Of a stretch of DNA of 37,558 nt, positions 8,275 through 14,762 are shown piece by piece. This stretch comes from Microbacteriaceae bacterium PS02068 (GTDB taxonomy: Bacteria > Actinomycetota > Actinomycetes > Actinomycetales > Microbacteriaceae). Position numbers and translations under genes: made by a program. Where the stretch lies: positions 1 to 37,558 of the forward strand of contig JASCPF010000030.1 of assembly GCA_029959325.1 (NCBI GenBank). The letters are read 5' to 3'. Numbering within the stretch: the first letter of the stretch is position 1; the number at the start of each line of letters is the position of its first letter. Below the pieces are notes generated by a model. That model worked only from the letters and a program-made list of their open reading frames with translations. It did not search any database and was not told the origin of the DNA.

Positions 8275-9336
8275 TCAGCCGGCCAGCGGCTCGGGCTGGC
8301 CCGCGACGCGCATGAACCGGATGAACACCGACAGCCAGCCGAAGATCAGCGCGAACACGATGATCTCGAATGCCGTGAGCCCGAAGTATCCGACCACGAA
8401 CAGCACGATCGAGGCGACGAGCGCCGCGAGGAACGCCCACGCCGCCAGGAAGTAGGCCCGGGGCATCCGGCGCATGATCCACGGCCCGCCCACGAGCAGC
8501 AGCAGGAACATCGCCGCCATGCCGGAGGCCGAGAGGTTGTGCAGCATCATGTTCACGTTGACCGGGAAGACGCCCACGCACGCGAGCATGATGCCCATCA
8601 CCTGCAGCGAGATCGTGACGACGCGGATGCCTCGCTCTGACTCGCCGAGGGCGCGCAGGTCTTCGGCGACGTAGAGCGTGAACGTCGTCACGAGCAGACC
8701 GCCGGCGATGAGGGTGCCGTTGAAGAGGAAGCTCGACAGGTCGTTGAACGTGCCCAGCTGGCTGAAGTGGTACTCCCACCACTTCGGGTCGCTCGTCGTG
8801 AGCATCGCGGCGATGGTGCCGATAGAGATGAAGCTGACGAGCAGCGTGGTGATGCGCTGGGTGGTGATGCGGGATGCCGAGAGGTAGGCGAGCCACGCGG
8901 AGACGCCCGCGGTCACCGCGAGCAGCACGGTCGTCCAGAACGCGTTGAGCTCTGCGCCGATGAACGAGCGCGCCAGCACGGCGTAGAGCGAGAGGGTCGC
9001 GATCGCGGTGAGGGCGCCGTGCGCGATCACGACCGAGATCGTCGAGACGACGTAGCGCCAGTTCGAGATCTCGCGCCGCCACTCCTGCCCCGACGTCGTC
9101 CGCGCGCGCCAGTAGCCGAGCGCGGCGCTGATCGAGGCGGCGATCGTCGCCGCCAGCGCCGCCCAGACGGCGAAACTCCATGACCCCCAGAGGGCCGAGC
9201 CCACACCGGTGAGGCCGAGCCCGAGCCCCATGGCACCGCCGGTGACGCCCGAGATCGTCGCGGCCAGCAGGGCTTCGGCCTCGATGCGCAAGGTGGGGGC
9301 GGTGGCCGTGGGTGTAGCGGCGGCGGGTGCGCTCAT
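8275..9336 (-). CDS. DUF998-family multi-pass membrane protein
   Basis: The protein has 353 residues and about nine hydrophobic helices. It looks like the DUF998 family: small-residue-rich helices, short loops, and a motif region with PVNVNMMLHNLSASGMAAM (about 255-273) that corresponds to the conserved F-P-x(n)-H-x3-S region of DUF998 proteins. The polar N-terminus (1-20, MSAPAAATPTATAP) is probably cytoplasmic. No biochemical role is established for this family. The gene is convergent with the permease and shares the 9337-9617 intergenic region with the helicase. A TACACT hexamer six bases before the ATG suggests a leaderless transcript. Confidence 0.75.
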   Translation of the reverse strand: MSAPAAATPTATAPTLRIEAEALLAATISGVTGGAMGLGLGLTGVGSALWGSWSFAVWAALAATIAASISAALGYWRARTTSGQEWRREISNWRYVVSTISVVIAHGALTAIATLSLYAVLARSFIGAELNAFWTTVLLAVTAGVSAWLAYLSASRITTQRITTLLVSFISIGTIAAMLTTSDPKWWEYHFSQLGTFNDLSSFLFNGTLIAGGLLVTTFTLYVAEDLRALGESERGIRVVTISLQVMGIMLACVGVFPVNVNMMLHNLSASGMAAMFLLLLVGGPWIMRRMPRAYFLAAWAFLAALVASIVLFVVGYFGLTAFEIIVFALIFGWLSVFIRFMRVAGQPEPLAG

Positions 9337-9342
9337 GCCGCC

Positions 9343-9348
9343 AGTGTA
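9343..9348 (-). promoter_or_regulatory. Candidate leaderless -10 (TACACT) for DUF998 gene
   Basis: TACACT on the minus strand, then six bases, then ATG at 9336; no Shine-Dalgarno. No good -35 is seen at 16-18 bases upstream. Confidence 0.4.
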
Positions 9349-9404
9349 AAGGTGCGCGTCGAGGTCGCCGCGCCACCACCGGGGGTCCTCTCAGGCTCTA
9401 CCGG

Positions 9405-9410
9405 TAGCAT
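9405..9410 (+). promoter_or_regulatory. Possible -10 (TAGCAT) for the helicase transcript
   Basis: TAGCAT fits TANNNT and would start transcription near 9417, giving a leader of about 200 bases. The -35 region is poor, so this is a weak call based mainly on position. Confidence 0.25.
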
Positions 9411-9430
9411 GGTGCGGTCGGCTTCTGGAC

Positions 9431-9600
9431 ACCGCGCGTACGCGGGTGGGTTTGTGAGTCCAATGGGGCCGATGGTGAGCGCCGTTTCGAGCTTTCGGGC
9501 GGCGGCGCGCATGAACCATCACTGAATGGCCCCGGCCGACCGATGTCCGGGTAGCTCGCCGCGCTGTGCGCGGACGGGCGCTGTTCTCGTGCGAGACACA
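9431..9600 (+). ncRNA. Candidate structured 5' leader of the RNA helicase gene
   Basis: A chain of perfect helices fills the region before the helicase start. GGGGCC (9465-9470) pairs with GGCCCC (9528-9533), and directly inside it GATGGT (9471-9476) pairs with ACCATC (9515-9520). GCGCCG (9479-9484) then pairs with CGGCGC (9503-9508) and encloses a CGA-GCTT-TCG hairpin (9488-9497). A second hairpin is CCGCGC-TGT-GCGCGG (9559-9573). A small hairpin near 9431-9447 and TCTC-GTGC-GAGA (9585-9596) flank these. No coding frame with family similarity occupies the region. Cold-shock helicase genes in other bacteria have long regulatory leaders, so a cis-acting or autoregulatory role is plausible. Confidence 0.5.
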
Positions 9601-9617
9601 ACCCAGAAGGACACCCC

Positions 9618-12089
9618 ATGCCCAAGAACAAGAAGCCGGCCGGCAGCCGCGCGCAGAGCTTCGAGCCGCGCTACGGCGAGAAGAAGACGTCGTATCAGGA
9701 TGCCAAGCGCCGCCCCGGTGCGTCGTCGGCCGGCAAGCCCGGCAGCAAGAGCGCCGGCCACCGCGGCTACCGTCCCGAGCCCGCCGATGCCCCGGCCAAG
9801 AAGCAGCGCTGGAATGCGCAGGAGCGTGCGGGTCGCGACGAAGCCCGTGGCATCCGCTCGCAGGCACAGTCGGATCGCCCGCGTCGCGACGATCGCGGCG
9901 GCTACGGCGACCGCCCGGCGCGTTCGTTCGATGACCGCCCGCGTCGCGATGACCGTGGTGACCGTCCGGCCTACGGTGGTGACCGGTCGCGGTCGGAGCG
10001 CCCGGCGTACGGCAATGACCGCGCTCGGTCGGATCGCCCGGCGTACGGCAATGACCGGGCTCGCTCGGACCGTCCGGCGTACGGCAATGACCGGCCTCGC
10101 TCGGATCGCCCGGCGTACGGCAATGACCGGGCTCGCTCGGATCGCCCGGCGTACGGCAACGACCGACCCTCGCGCGATGACCGCTACGGTGCCCGCCCCG
10201 CACGCTCGTTCGACGATCGCCCCCGTGGCGAGCGTCAGCCTCGCGACGACCGCCGCACCTTCGGCGATGCCCGTCCCTCGTACCGCGACGACCGTCCGCG
10301 GCGCGACGGCGACCGCCCCGCCCGTCCGTCGTACGGCGCCGACCGGCGCAGCTTCGACCGGTCGCGCGAGGACCGCCCGGCCCGTTCGTTCGATGACCGT
10401 CCTGCGCGTTCGTACGACAGCCGCCCGCCGCGTGATGCGGGCGACCGCCCGGCCCGTTCGTACGACAGCCGTCCGCCGCGCGAGGAGAAGCCCGGTCGCC
10501 ACGGCGACTCGCCGCGGCGCTACGACGACCGTCCGGCCCGTTCGTTCGATGACCGTCCCCGTCGTGACTCGGGTGACCGTCCGGCTCGTTCGTACGACAG
10601 CCGTCCGCCGCGCGACGCGGGGGACCGTCCGGCTCGTTCGTACGACGACCGTCCCCGTCGTGACTCGAACGACCGTCCGGCGCGGTCGTATGACGACCGC
10701 CCGCGTCGTGACGACCGCGACCGCCGCCCGGGTCGTGCCGTCGGCGCGGCCGCAGCGGTCGGCGCCGGCGCCGCATACGCCGGCAACCGCTCTGATTGGA
10801 ACGCCGACGCGAAGGATGCCGAGAAGCGCAAGGCCTACGAGGCGCACGCCGACACGGTGCACGAGAAGCTGCAGGCAGAAGCCATCCAGGCCGAGGAAGT
10901 CGCCGATGTGACCTTCGCGAGCCTCGGGCTCGGCGAGAACATCGTGCGGGTGCTGGCCGACCTCGGCGCGGCATCCCCGTTCCCCATCCAGGCCGCGACG
11001 GTCACGCCGATCCTCGAGGGCAAGGACGTGCTCGCGCGCGGCCGCACCGGCTCGGGCAAGACGATCGCGTTCGGTGCGCCGCTGGTCGAATCGATCCTGC
11101 GCAGCCAGGCCGGCAAGCGCCGCGAGTTCGGCCGCAGCCCGAGGGCGCTGATCCTGGCGCCGACGCGCGAGCTCGCGCTGCAGATCGACCGCACCATCCA
11201 GCCGATCGCGCGCAGCGTGGGTCTGTTCACGACGCAGATCTACGGCGGCGTGCCCCAGGGGCGCCAGGTCGGTGCGCTGCAGAAGGGCGTCGACATCATC
11301 ATCGGCACCCCCGGCCGCATCGAAGACCTGCAGAACCAGGGCAAGCTCGATCTGTCTGAGATCCGCATCGTCGTGCTCGACGAAGCCGATCACATGAGCG
11401 AGCTGGGCTTCCTCGAGCCGATGCAGCGCATCCTGCGGCTCGTCCAGGACGGCGCGCAGAAGCTGCTCTTCTCGGCGACGCTCGACCGCGAGGTCGCCGC
11501 GCTCGTCGACGAGTTCCTCGTCGAGCCCGCCGTCTACGAGGTCGCCGGCGAAGACCAGGACTCGGGCACGATCGATCACCGCGTGCTTGTGATCGACCAC
11601 CGCGACAAGGCCGAGATCCTGACCTCGCTCGTCGACCGTGAGGGCAAGACCCTGATCTTCGCCCGCACCCGTGCCTACGCCGAGATGCTCGCCGAGCAGT
11701 TCGACGACGCCGGCATCCACGCAGTTGCCCTCCACGGCGACCTCAACCAGGCCAAGCGCACGCGCAACCTCGAGCGACTGACGTCGGGCCGCGTGAACGT
11801 GCTGGTCGCGACGGATGTCGCCGCCCGTGGCATCCACGTCGACGACATCGACCTGGTCATCCAGGCCGACATGCCCGACGAGTACAAGACGTACATGCAC
11901 CGCTCGGGCCGCACCGGCCGCGCCGGCCGCCGCGGCACCGTCGTGACGCTGATCCCGCGCCAGCGCCGCCGCAAGATGACCGAGATGCTCGAGCGCGCCG
12001 AGATCGACGCGCCCTTCGAGGATGCCCGCATCGGCGACGACGTCATCGAGGAGCTGAGCGGCCGCCAGGCATCCCACGTCGACGCCTGA
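9618..12089 (+). CDS. DEAD-box ATP-dependent RNA helicase with giant Arg/Asp-rich N-terminus
   Basis: The protein has 823 residues in two halves. Residues 1 to about 430 are low-complexity, rich in Arg, Asp, Pro, Ser, Tyr and Gly, with tandem units RSDRPAYGNDRA (125-184) and RPARSYDDRPRRD-type repeats (about 99-110 and 190-367). From about 431 the helicase core is complete: PFPIQAATV (Q motif), GRTGSGKT (475-482), PTRELAL (515-521), TPGR (564-567), DEAD (588-591), SAT (619-621), ATDVAARGIHVDD (731-743) and HRSGRTGRAGR (761-771). It should unwind or remodel RNA, in ribosome assembly, mRNA turnover or cold adaptation. The unusual point is that the disordered Arg-rich tail is N-terminal and as long as the core. 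The start has AGAAGGA seven bases upstream. Confidence 0.93.
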   Translation: MPKNKKPAGSRAQSFEPRYGEKKTSYQDAKRRPGASSAGKPGSKSAGHRGYRPEPADAPAKKQRWNAQERAGRDEARGIRSQAQSDRPRRDDRGGYGDRPARSFDDRPRRDDRGDRPAYGGDRSRSERPAYGNDRARSDRPAYGNDRARSDRPAYGNDRPRSDRPAYGNDRARSDRPAYGNDRPSRDDRYGARPARSFDDRPRGERQPRDDRRTFGDARPSYRDDRPRRDGDRPARPSYGADRRSFDRSREDRPARSFDDRPARSYDSRPPRDAGDRPARSYDSRPPREEKPGRHGDSPRRYDDRPARSFDDRPRRDSGDRPARSYDSRPPRDAGDRPARSYDDRPRRDSNDRPARSYDDRPRRDDRDRRPGRAVGAAAAVGAGAAYAGNRSDWNADAKDAEKRKAYEAHADTVHEKLQAEAIQAEEVADVTFASLGLGENIVRVLADLGAASPFPIQAATVTPILEGKDVLARGRTGSGKTIAFGAPLVESILRSQAGKRREFGRSPRALILAPTRELALQIDRTIQPIARSVGLFTTQIYGGVPQGRQVGALQKGVDIIIGTPGRIEDLQNQGKLDLSEIRIVVLDEADHMSELGFLEPMQRILRLVQDGAQKLLFSATLDREVAALVDEFLVEPAVYEVAGEDQDSGTIDHRVLVIDHRDKAEILTSLVDREGKTLIFARTRAYAEMLAEQFDDAGIHAVALHGDLNQAKRTRNLERLTSGRVNVLVATDVAARGIHVDDIDLVIQADMPDEYKTYMHRSGRTGRAGRRGTVVTLIPRQRRRKMTEMLERAEIDAPFEDARIGDDVIEELSGRQASHVDA
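9990..10169 (+). repeat. 36-bp tandem repeat, five units, within the helicase gene
   Basis: Five in-frame 36-bp units encode RSDRPAYGNDRA (first unit has E, units three and five end in P). The GGCGTAC landmark recurs at 10004, 10040 and 10076, exactly 36 apart. Nucleotide identity between units is very high, including at third positions, which suggests recent slippage or recombination and possible length variation between strains. Confidence 0.9.
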
Positions 12090-12106
12090 CCCGCGCGCGT
12101 CGCGCC

Positions 12107-12130
12107 GCGCCCGCGCCCGCGCCCGCGCCC
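12107..12130. repeat. Hexanucleotide repeat (GCGCCC)x4
   Basis: Four perfect GCGCCC units lie directly after the helicase gene. It is a short microsatellite-like tract in a GC-rich intergenic region with no obvious role. Confidence 0.8.
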
Positions 12131-12136
12131 GATTCT

Positions 12137-12197
12137 CGCGAAACCGCGCATCTGCACCGCTTTCCGCCGCGAAACGGTGCAGATGCGCGGTTTCGCG
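12137..12197. repeat. 61-bp inverted-repeat element, copy 1 (perfect 23-bp arms)
   Basis: Arms at 12137-12159 and 12175-12197 are perfect reverse complements, starting CGCGAAACCGCGCATC and ending GCGCGGTTTCGCG. They flank a 15-base loop (12160-12174). Two further copies are at 14649-14709 and 37351-37411. The loop of this copy, read in reverse complement (TTTCGCGGCGGAAAG), matches the loops of the other two, so this copy is inverted relative to them. It lies between the convergent 3' ends of the helicase and alcohol dehydrogenase genes and could end transcription from both sides. Confidence 0.9.
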
Positions 12198-12262
12198 TTG
12201 GTGCGACGCGACGCGACGTGACGAAACGCGACGCGGCGCGGTCGCGGCGGCGTGGAGCGACG

Positions 12263-12298
12263 CCTGAGCCTGCAGGGGGATCCGGTGGCAGGCTCAGG
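12263..12298. terminator. Stem-loop terminator between convergent genes
   Basis: CCTGAGCCTGC (12263-12273) and GCAGGCTCAGG (12288-12298) form a perfect 11-bp stem with a 14-base loop, eight bases past the stop of the alcohol dehydrogenase gene. No U-tract follows on either strand, which is common for actinobacterial hairpin terminators. Confidence 0.6.
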
Positions 12299-12306
12299 AC
12301 AGCGCG

Positions 12307-13401
12307 TCAGCTCAGGCCGCTCGTGATCACGACGCGGGTCACGCTCGAGTCGTGCAACGCCTCGTAGCCGGCATCGATCTCGTCCAGCGCGATCTCCTTG
12401 GAGATGAGCTCGTCGAGGAGGAACCGACCCTGGAGGTAGAGATCGGCGTAAAGCGGGATGTCATGCTTCGGTGTCGTGGAACCCATGTAGACGCCCTGGA
12501 TCCGCTTCTGCGCGCCGATGATCCCGATCGTCAGCAGGGGGACGGTAGCGGCGGGGTCGAGGATGCCGATGCAGTACAGTCCGCCGCCGGGCCGGATCAT
12601 CTCCAAACCCTGCTGCGTGACCTTGGGGATGCCGACGAAGTCGAAGGCCGCGTCCGCGCCGCGGCCGGTGATCCGGTGCACCTCGGCGACCGGGTCGGTG
12701 ACGGTCGAATTGATCGTGTGGGTCGCACCGAAGCGCCGCGCCTTCTCGAGCTTGTCGTCGGCGACATCCACAACGATAATCGCCGTGGCCCCGGCGACTC
12801 GCGCGCCGTTGATCGCATTGAGGCCGACACCGCCGGCGCCGATGATGACGACGCTGTCGCCGGCCTGTGTGTTCGCGGTGTTGATCACTGCGCCTGCGCC
12901 GGTCACGACGCCGCAGCCGAGGAGGGCAGCCTGCGGGAACGGGATGCGCTCATCTACCTTGACGAGCTGGTTCTCGTGGATCAGCACCTGCTGCGCGAAG
13001 CCGCCGAGGCCGAACGCCTGCGTCACCGGCTCGCCAGCGACGGTCAGGCGCGGCGCATCCTCGGGCCCGCGAAGCGTGACTTCCGGGTGTTCGCACTGGA
13101 AGGTCCGCCCAGTCAGGCACGACTCGCAGGCCCCGCAGGACTGCACGAGACAGCCGACGACATGATCGCCCACCGCGAGGGATGTGACCTCGGGGCCGAC
13201 TGCGGTGACAATGCCGGCGACCTCGTGACCGAGGACCATCGGCGGCGCGTAGCCGATGTTGTTGCGGGATGCCGTCAGATCGGTGTGGCACAAGCCGCTC
13301 GCCTTGACGCCGACGGCTACCTCCCGTCCGATGGGCGCCGACAGATCGACTTCTTCGGTGGCGAATCCGCCGCCGAACTCTCGGACGACTGCTGCTTTCA
13401 T
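12307..13401 (-). CDS. Zinc-dependent medium-chain alcohol dehydrogenase
   Basis: The 364-residue protein belongs to the medium-chain dehydrogenase/reductase superfamily and should oxidise an alcohol, or reduce an aldehyde, with NAD(P) or a bound nicotinamide. GLCHTDL gives C38 and MVLGHEVAG gives H59/E60 for the catalytic zinc, with a further Cys in LLGCGVVTGAGAV. C89, C92, C95 and C103 (SCGACESCLTGRTFQC) form the structural-zinc lobe. VVIIGAGGVGLNAI is the Rossmann turn. The IIVVDVADDKLEKARRFGATHTIN segment, with an Asp after the second strand, indicates NAD preference. It resembles class III/NDMA-type dehydrogenases, but the substrate cannot be read from sequence. The start overlaps the stop of the upstream TetR gene by four bases, so the two are one operon. 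Confidence 0.92.
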   Translation of the reverse strand: MKAAVVREFGGGFATEEVDLSAPIGREVAVGVKASGLCHTDLTASRNNIGYAPPMVLGHEVAGIVTAVGPEVTSLAVGDHVVGCLVQSCGACESCLTGRTFQCEHPEVTLRGPEDAPRLTVAGEPVTQAFGLGGFAQQVLIHENQLVKVDERIPFPQAALLGCGVVTGAGAVINTANTQAGDSVVIIGAGGVGLNAINGARVAGATAIIVVDVADDKLEKARRFGATHTINSTVTDPVAEVHRITGRGADAAFDFVGIPKVTQQGLEMIRPGGGLYCIGILDPAATVPLLTIGIIGAQKRIQGVYMGSTTPKHDIPLYADLYLQGRFLLDELISKEIALDEIDAGYEALHDSSVTRVVITSGLS

Positions 13402-14030
13402 GGGTTCCTTCTCTCAGTTTGTGGTTCCGCTGCTCTGCTGAACCATGGAGGGAGCATTCGGAAGAGGTGCTCCACGAGGTCGTCGGCGTCCAGTACCACG
13501 TCGCCGACGAGCCAGGCGTCGATGAGTCCATAAGCGGCGCCGGCGGTGTAGCGCGCGGCGACGTCGGGGTCGAGACATGAGGGGCGTGCGGGATGCCGGC
13601 GGAAGTCGTCGGCGATGAGTTCCGCCATTGCTCTGACGTTCGCCAGGTGCGACTCCTTCGTGACCGGCAGTGCGGCGATCGCTGAGTACAGACCGCGGTG
13701 TGTGACGTAGTGGTCGACGAGTTGGCGCTGCGACGAGCGCAACGCATGCTGCGGGTCTCCGGGATCATGGCGGTAGGAGTCCGCGATGTGCGCGAACTCT
13801 GCCCGGCTGAGCGAGAGAGCCAGCTCGTCGAGGCTGGCGAAGTGTGTGTAGAACGCCGAGCGGCTGATACCGGCATGGCGCGCGAGGGCGGCCACGGTGA
13901 CGGGTGAGCGCGCCGCCGTCAGCGCGCGCACCGCCTCGGTGAGCGCAGTCCGCGTGCGCACCACTCGCGGGTCGGATGAGGCATCCAGAGTGCGACGCAG
14001 CTCCTCATTGGAGCTGTCGTCTTCGCGCAT
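13398..14030 (-). CDS. TetR/AcrR-family repressor
   Basis: This 210-residue regulator has a TetR helix-turn-helix at about residues 22-70 (VVRTRTALTEAVRAL ... VAALARHAGISRSAFYTHFASLDELA), followed by an all-helical ligand-binding and dimerisation domain. An N-terminal polar extension (1-20, MREDDSSNEELRRTL) precedes the HTH. Its stop overlaps the start of the alcohol dehydrogenase gene, so it probably controls that gene and itself. A 24-bp near-perfect palindrome at 14046-14069 overlaps its own promoter and is the likely operator. The ATG lies six bases downstream of a TACGAT -10 element and has no Shine-Dalgarno, which suggests a leaderless mRNA. Confidence 0.9.
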   Translation of the reverse strand: MREDDSSNEELRRTLDASSDPRVVRTRTALTEAVRALTAARSPVTVAALARHAGISRSAFYTHFASLDELALSLSRAEFAHIADSYRHDPGDPQHALRSSQRQLVDHYVTHRGLYSAIAALPVTKESHLANVRAMAELIADDFRRHPARPSCLDPDVAARYTAGAAYGLIDAWLVGDVVLDADDLVEHLFRMLPPWFSRAAEPQTERRNP

Positions 14031-14036
14031 GCGATC

Positions 14037-14064
14037 ATCGTACGCACTTATGGACAGTTGTCCA
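14037..14064 (-). promoter_or_regulatory. Promoter of tetR-adh operon (TGGACA-N16-TACGAT), leaderless
   Basis: On the minus strand TGGACA (14064-14059) and TACGAT (14042-14037) are separated by 16 bases. The start codon begins seven bases after the -10, at the expected transcription start. The -35 hexamer is one half of the operator palindrome. Confidence 0.6.
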
Positions 14065-14069
14065 GAAGT
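14046..14069. promoter_or_regulatory. TetR operator candidate, 24-bp palindrome
   Basis: ACTT-A-TGGACA-GT-TGTCCA-G-AAGT is symmetric except for one mismatched pair. It covers the -35 and spacer of the tetR-adh promoter, so binding would block RNA polymerase. Size and position fit autoregulation by the adjacent TetR protein. Confidence 0.65.
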
Positions 14070-14128
14070 CTTTCCTGGTGGTTGCAGGGGTGTCGCGCCG
14101 TGTCGGCGGCCTGGGGGATGATCGACGC

Positions 14129-14641
14129 ATGAACGAGGTCACCCTGCGTCCGTGGCGCGAGGCCGATCTGCCGCTGCTCGTCGCGGCCAACTCCGCGGCG
14201 ATGACCGCGCATCTGGGTGGGCCCGAGACGGCGGATGCCGTCGCCGCGCGCCACGAGAAGTACCTTCGCCTGGTGCGCGATCCGGCCTATGGGGTGCAGG
14301 CGATCGAGCTCGACGGGGTCGCCGTCGGAGGGGTGAACTGGTTGCCGTCGGAGTGGGACGGTGCTCCGGTGACCGAGATGGGCTGGTTCGTCGTTCCGGA
14401 TGCCCAGGGGCGCGGCGTCGCCGCCGCGGCGGTCACCCTTGCCATCGCCGACGCGCGGCTGCGCGCCGCGCACCGCACGCTGATGGCCTGCCCCGACGTC
14501 GACAACCATGCGTCGAGTCGCCTGTGCGCCGCATCCGGATTCACACTGCAGGGCACCGCGGATCTGTCGTATCGCGACGCGATGCTGCATGTCGGCATCT
14601 GGACGCAGGACCTCGACGACCCCTCGTCCGTCGCACGCTGA
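14129..14641 (+). CDS. GNAT-family N-acetyltransferase
   Basis: The 170-residue protein has the GNAT fold. It opens with VTLRPWREADLPLL, the first strand and helix of RimJ/RimL-like acetyltransferases. VTEMGWFVVPDAQGRGVAAAAVTLAIADA (about 87-115) is motif A, with the Q/R-G-x-G-x-A acetyl-CoA pyrophosphate loop. NHASSRLCAASGFTLQGTADL (about 131-151) is motif B. It transfers acetyl from acetyl-CoA to an amine, perhaps a protein N-terminus or a small molecule. The start is set at ATG 14129, with GGGGGA upstream; earlier in-frame codons have no family similarity. The 3' end faces the radical SAM gene, with inverted-repeat copy 2 between them. Confidence 0.88.
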   Translation: MNEVTLRPWREADLPLLVAANSAAMTAHLGGPETADAVAARHEKYLRLVRDPAYGVQAIELDGVAVGGVNWLPSEWDGAPVTEMGWFVVPDAQGRGVAAAAVTLAIADARLRAAHRTLMACPDVDNHASSRLCAASGFTLQGTADLSYRDAMLHVGIWTQDLDDPSSVAR

Positions 14642-14648
14642 CCCCGGT

Positions 14649-14709
14649 CACGAAACCGCGCGCCTGCACCGATTCGCGGCGGAAGGTGGTGCTGACGAGC
14701 GGTTTCGCG
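14649..14709. repeat. 61-bp inverted-repeat element, copy 2 (imperfect arms)
   Basis: Arms at 14649-14671 and 14687-14709 surround the loop ATTCGCGGCGGAAGG (14672-14686). The arms match copy 1 at most positions (CGAAACCGCGC...CTGCACC and GCGGTTTCGCG) but have several mismatched pairs, so this copy looks decayed. It sits between the convergent GNAT and radical SAM genes. Confidence 0.8.
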
Positions 14710-14762
14710 TTCACGCGATGCTGAGACGGAGCGTTGGTGCCCCGAGGCCGGCGACGCGCGCC

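Noticed and set aside
9990..10169. Regular 36-bp repeats as a possible CRISPR array
   Set aside because: The units are contiguous with no unique spacers and stay in frame inside a coding sequence.
9519..12077. Long open frame (852 codons) antisense to the helicase gene
   Set aside because: It mirrors the codon bias of a GC-rich gene. Its Val/Arg/Thr-rich repeats are the complement of the helicase repeats, and it has no family motifs.
12350..13533. Plus-strand 393-codon frame opposite the alcohol dehydrogenase
   Set aside because: It is antisense to a gene with complete zinc and Rossmann motifs and shows no motifs of its own.
14117..14122. GATGAT six bases before the GNAT start as another leaderless -10
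   Set aside because: It lacks the first T of TANNNT, and a GGGGGA run could serve as a ribosome site, so it was not counted with the six clear cases.
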